From NCBI GenBank assembly GCA_007120615.1, contig SKNI01000606.1, positions 1-7,039 of the forward strand: a DNA stretch of 7,039 nt. Reading direction: 5' to 3'. Both the position numbers and the translations under genes were made by a program. Below are positions 5,907 through 7,039 of this stretch, one piece after another. The notes beneath the pieces were generated by a model. The model did no database searches and was not told the DNA's origin. It saw only the letters and a list, made by a program, of their open reading frames with translations. Source of the DNA: Myxococcales bacterium. Its GTDB lineage: Bacteria > Myxococcota_A > Bradymonadia > Bradymonadales > Bradymonadaceae. Numbering within the stretch: position 1 is the first letter of the stretch; every line of letters starts with the position of its first letter.

Positions 5907-5916
5907 ATTGCGCAAT
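5907..5916. repeat. Perfect 10-bp palindrome ATTGCGCAAT
   Basis: ATTGCGCAAT is its own reverse complement and has no spacer. It sits about 100 bp upstream of the small lipoprotein start and about 270 bp upstream of the hydrolase start, just behind the GATAAT hexamer on the minus strand. That would suit a dimeric transcription factor near the -35 position. A short palindrome of this length can also arise by chance. Confidence 0.35.
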
Positions 5917-6075
5917 AACCTTGAGGCTTTCGGGCACTTCATCGGCCCGGCCTAATTTATGAGGCATTTCATCTGCTCCCTACGATGCCAGAAATTCGAA
6001 CGTAAATCGACCTCTATTCCAAAACTCTACCACTCGTTACAGACCTTCACCTGCGATTGACGGCCACAGAGAGGG

Positions 6076-6105
6076 TTTACGAACCAACCCCATTCTCAGT
6101 ACAAT
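6076..6105 (+). promoter_or_regulatory. Possible promoter for the alpha/beta hydrolase gene
   Basis: TTTACG (6076-6081, 4 of 6 bases of the -35 consensus) is followed after 18 nt by TACAAT (6100-6105, 5 of 6 bases of the -10 consensus). Transcription would start near 6112, leaving a leader of about 70 nt before the ATG at 6181. This is the best promoter-like pair I found on the plus strand of the region, but it has no independent support. Confidence 0.35.
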
Positions 6106-6180
6106 CTCCCCGGCATCTCCTTTGCATCATCGACGCCGCCTGAGAGGGCTCCACTTTCGACTCCCCACGGCATATCATCT

Positions 6181-7039
6181 ATGGCCAGTCCATCCCCCAA
6201 ATCTGAGCAGTCCAGTCCCCCGCCGGTTTGGAACGGCGAGTCCCTCGACATCAACGCCTGGAGTGATCTCTTCCCCGGGCGGCGGGCCCCTCGCGGCGCC
6301 GTTGACCGCGACGAGGGGTACTGGCCCACCGTGGATAACGAGCATCTCTACTGGCAGGCCTGGTTCGATGGCGACAAAAAAGCCAACCCCCGGGCCACGG
6401 TCGCCCTGATGCATGGCTACGGAGAACATAGCAGCCGCTACGATCACGTCGCCGTCGCGCTGGTGCGCGCCGGATTTAACGTCATCGCCATCGACGCCCG
6501 CGGCCATGGCCGAAGCACCGGCACCCGCGGTTATGTGGAGCGCTTTGCTCGCTACGTCGACGATATGGCCGTTCTCAAACGACGGGCCTTAGATCGCTGG
6601 CCAGAGACTCCCCTCTTCGTTCTGGGTCACTCCAATGGCGGCCTCATTGCCCTTCGCTACGCCCTTCGAAAACCCGACGGCATCGAAGGGTTTCTCATCT
6701 CCAGCCCCCTCTGCGGTCTGGCCATGAAAGTTCCACCTCCCAAAAAAGTTCTGGCCAAGCTGACCAGCCGCCTGGTCCCGAAGTTGGCCCTGCCCTCGGG
6801 ACTGACCCCCGATATGGTCAGCGCCATCACCGAAGTGGTCGACAATTATCGCGACGATCCACTGGTATTTGATATCGCCACCACTCGCTGGTTCGCCGAA
6901 GCCACCGACGCCATGGACGACCTCTACCGGCGGGCCTCCGACCTGGATCAGCCCTTTCTCTTTATGGTCGCCGGCTGCGACCGAATCGTCTGCTCCCGGA
7001 CCACGGAAAACCTCTTTCATCGCCTCGGCTCTCTGGACC
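6181..7039 (+). CDS. Alpha/beta hydrolase, monoacylglycerol lipase type, 5' part
   Basis: The frame stays open to the right edge, giving 286 codons and no stop. It matches the Hydrolase_4 / serine aminopeptidase S33 family (PF12146, COG2267), which includes monoacylglycerol lipases and lysophospholipases that cleave fatty-acyl esters. Family blocks in order are GYWPTVDNEHLYWQAW (about 47-62), the oxyanion-hole motif HGYGEHSSRY (78-87), DARGHGRSTG (105-114), the nucleophile elbow GHSNGG (149-154) with Ser151, and MVAGCDRIV (262-270) with the likely catalytic Asp267. The cap region between about 170 and 255 is present. The catalytic His and C-terminus lie beyond the window. There is no signal peptide, so it is probably cytoplasmic or membrane-associated. 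ATG 6181 is the first standard start after the in-frame stop at 6058-6060, yet no Shine-Dalgarno sequence precedes it. GHSNGG carries Asn where GHSMGG is most common, which should not affect the Ser. Confidence 0.92.
   Translation, partial: MASPSPKSEQSSPPPVWNGESLDINAWSDLFPGRRAPRGAVDRDEGYWPTVDNEHLYWQAWFDGDKKANPRATVALMHGYGEHSSRYDHVAVALVRAGFNVIAIDARGHGRSTGTRGYVERFARYVDDMAVLKRRALDRWPETPLFVLGHSNGGLIALRYALRKPDGIEGFLISSPLCGLAMKVPPPKKVLAKLTSRLVPKLALPSGLTPDMVSAITEVVDNYRDDPLVFDIATTRWFAEATDAMDDLYRRASDLDQPFLFMVAGCDRIVCSRTTENLFHRLGSLD

Larger units (their letters stand above)
5809..6180. other. 372-bp divergent intergenic region
   Basis: No convincing gene lies here. The region must hold the promoters of the small lipoprotein gene (minus) and the hydrolase gene (plus). 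It contains the lipoprotein ribosome-binding site (5816-5821) and an imperfect inverted repeat, CACAG-c-ACC (5839-5847) with GGT-ca-CTGTG (5854-5863). It also has a minus-strand GATAAT (complement of 5885-5890) without a good -35 at normal spacing, a 10-bp palindrome (5907-5916), an 11-bp near-direct repeat (5933-5943 and 5963-5973) and a candidate plus-strand promoter (6076-6105). I see no tRNA, riboswitch or terminator. Confidence 0.6.

Noticed and set aside
6057..6083. TTGACG followed by TACGAA as the hydrolase promoter
   Set aside because: The spacing is 15 nt and the -10 matches only 3 of 6 bases. The pair at 6076-6105 is better.
6096..7020. Three minus-strand open frames opposite the hydrolase gene
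   Set aside because: The plus-strand frame carries all the alpha/beta hydrolase motifs without interruption; the antisense frames look like compositional shadows.

Overview
The window is ordinary bacterial chromosome of moderately high GC. It holds seven protein genes, two of them cut by the window edges. The organism is most likely a Gram-negative from the Myxococcota / Bradymonadales group of the former Deltaproteobacteria. This rests on three closely packed lipoprotein genes, an Asp-Gly-Asp-Gly-Asp-Pro tandem array followed by a Cys-rich stretch in one of them, and a secreted Beta_propel protein. It is an inference from protein style, because no rRNA or other phylogenetic marker is present.

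Layout, left to right. (1) The 3' end of a plus-strand gene for a metallo-beta-lactamase-like DUF4336-type protein (to 341). (2) A minus-strand gene for a small, very acidic, lysine-free protein of unknown function (374-787). (3) A 196-bp divergent intergenic region with a candidate operator/promoter and a structured leader. (4) A complete plus-strand msrA, peptide methionine-S-sulfoxide reductase (984-1634). (5) Three consecutive minus-strand genes, all predicted lipoproteins: an Asp/Gly repeat and Cys-rich lipoprotein (1699-2736), a 708-residue beta-propeller lipoprotein (3018-5144), and a small beta-rich lipoprotein (5374-5808). Each is followed by its own convincing intrinsic terminator, so they look like separate transcription units rather than one operon. 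(6) A 372-bp divergent intergenic region. (7) A plus-strand alpha/beta hydrolase of the monoacylglycerol-lipase type, starting at 6181 and running off the right edge.

The genes do not form an obvious pathway. MsrA is a cytoplasmic oxidative-damage repair enzyme, the three lipoproteins go to the cell envelope or surface, and the hydrolase probably handles lipid esters. I found no mobile element, CRISPR array, tRNA, rRNA, toxin-antitoxin pair or defence system, and nothing that makes a strong case for an undescribed system. The points most worth a second look are the operator and nested hairpins upstream of the acidic orphan protein, the 18-bp coding repeat whose units differ only at synonymous sites, and the small stand-alone lipoprotein that resembles the extracytoplasmic part of anti-sigma-K factors.
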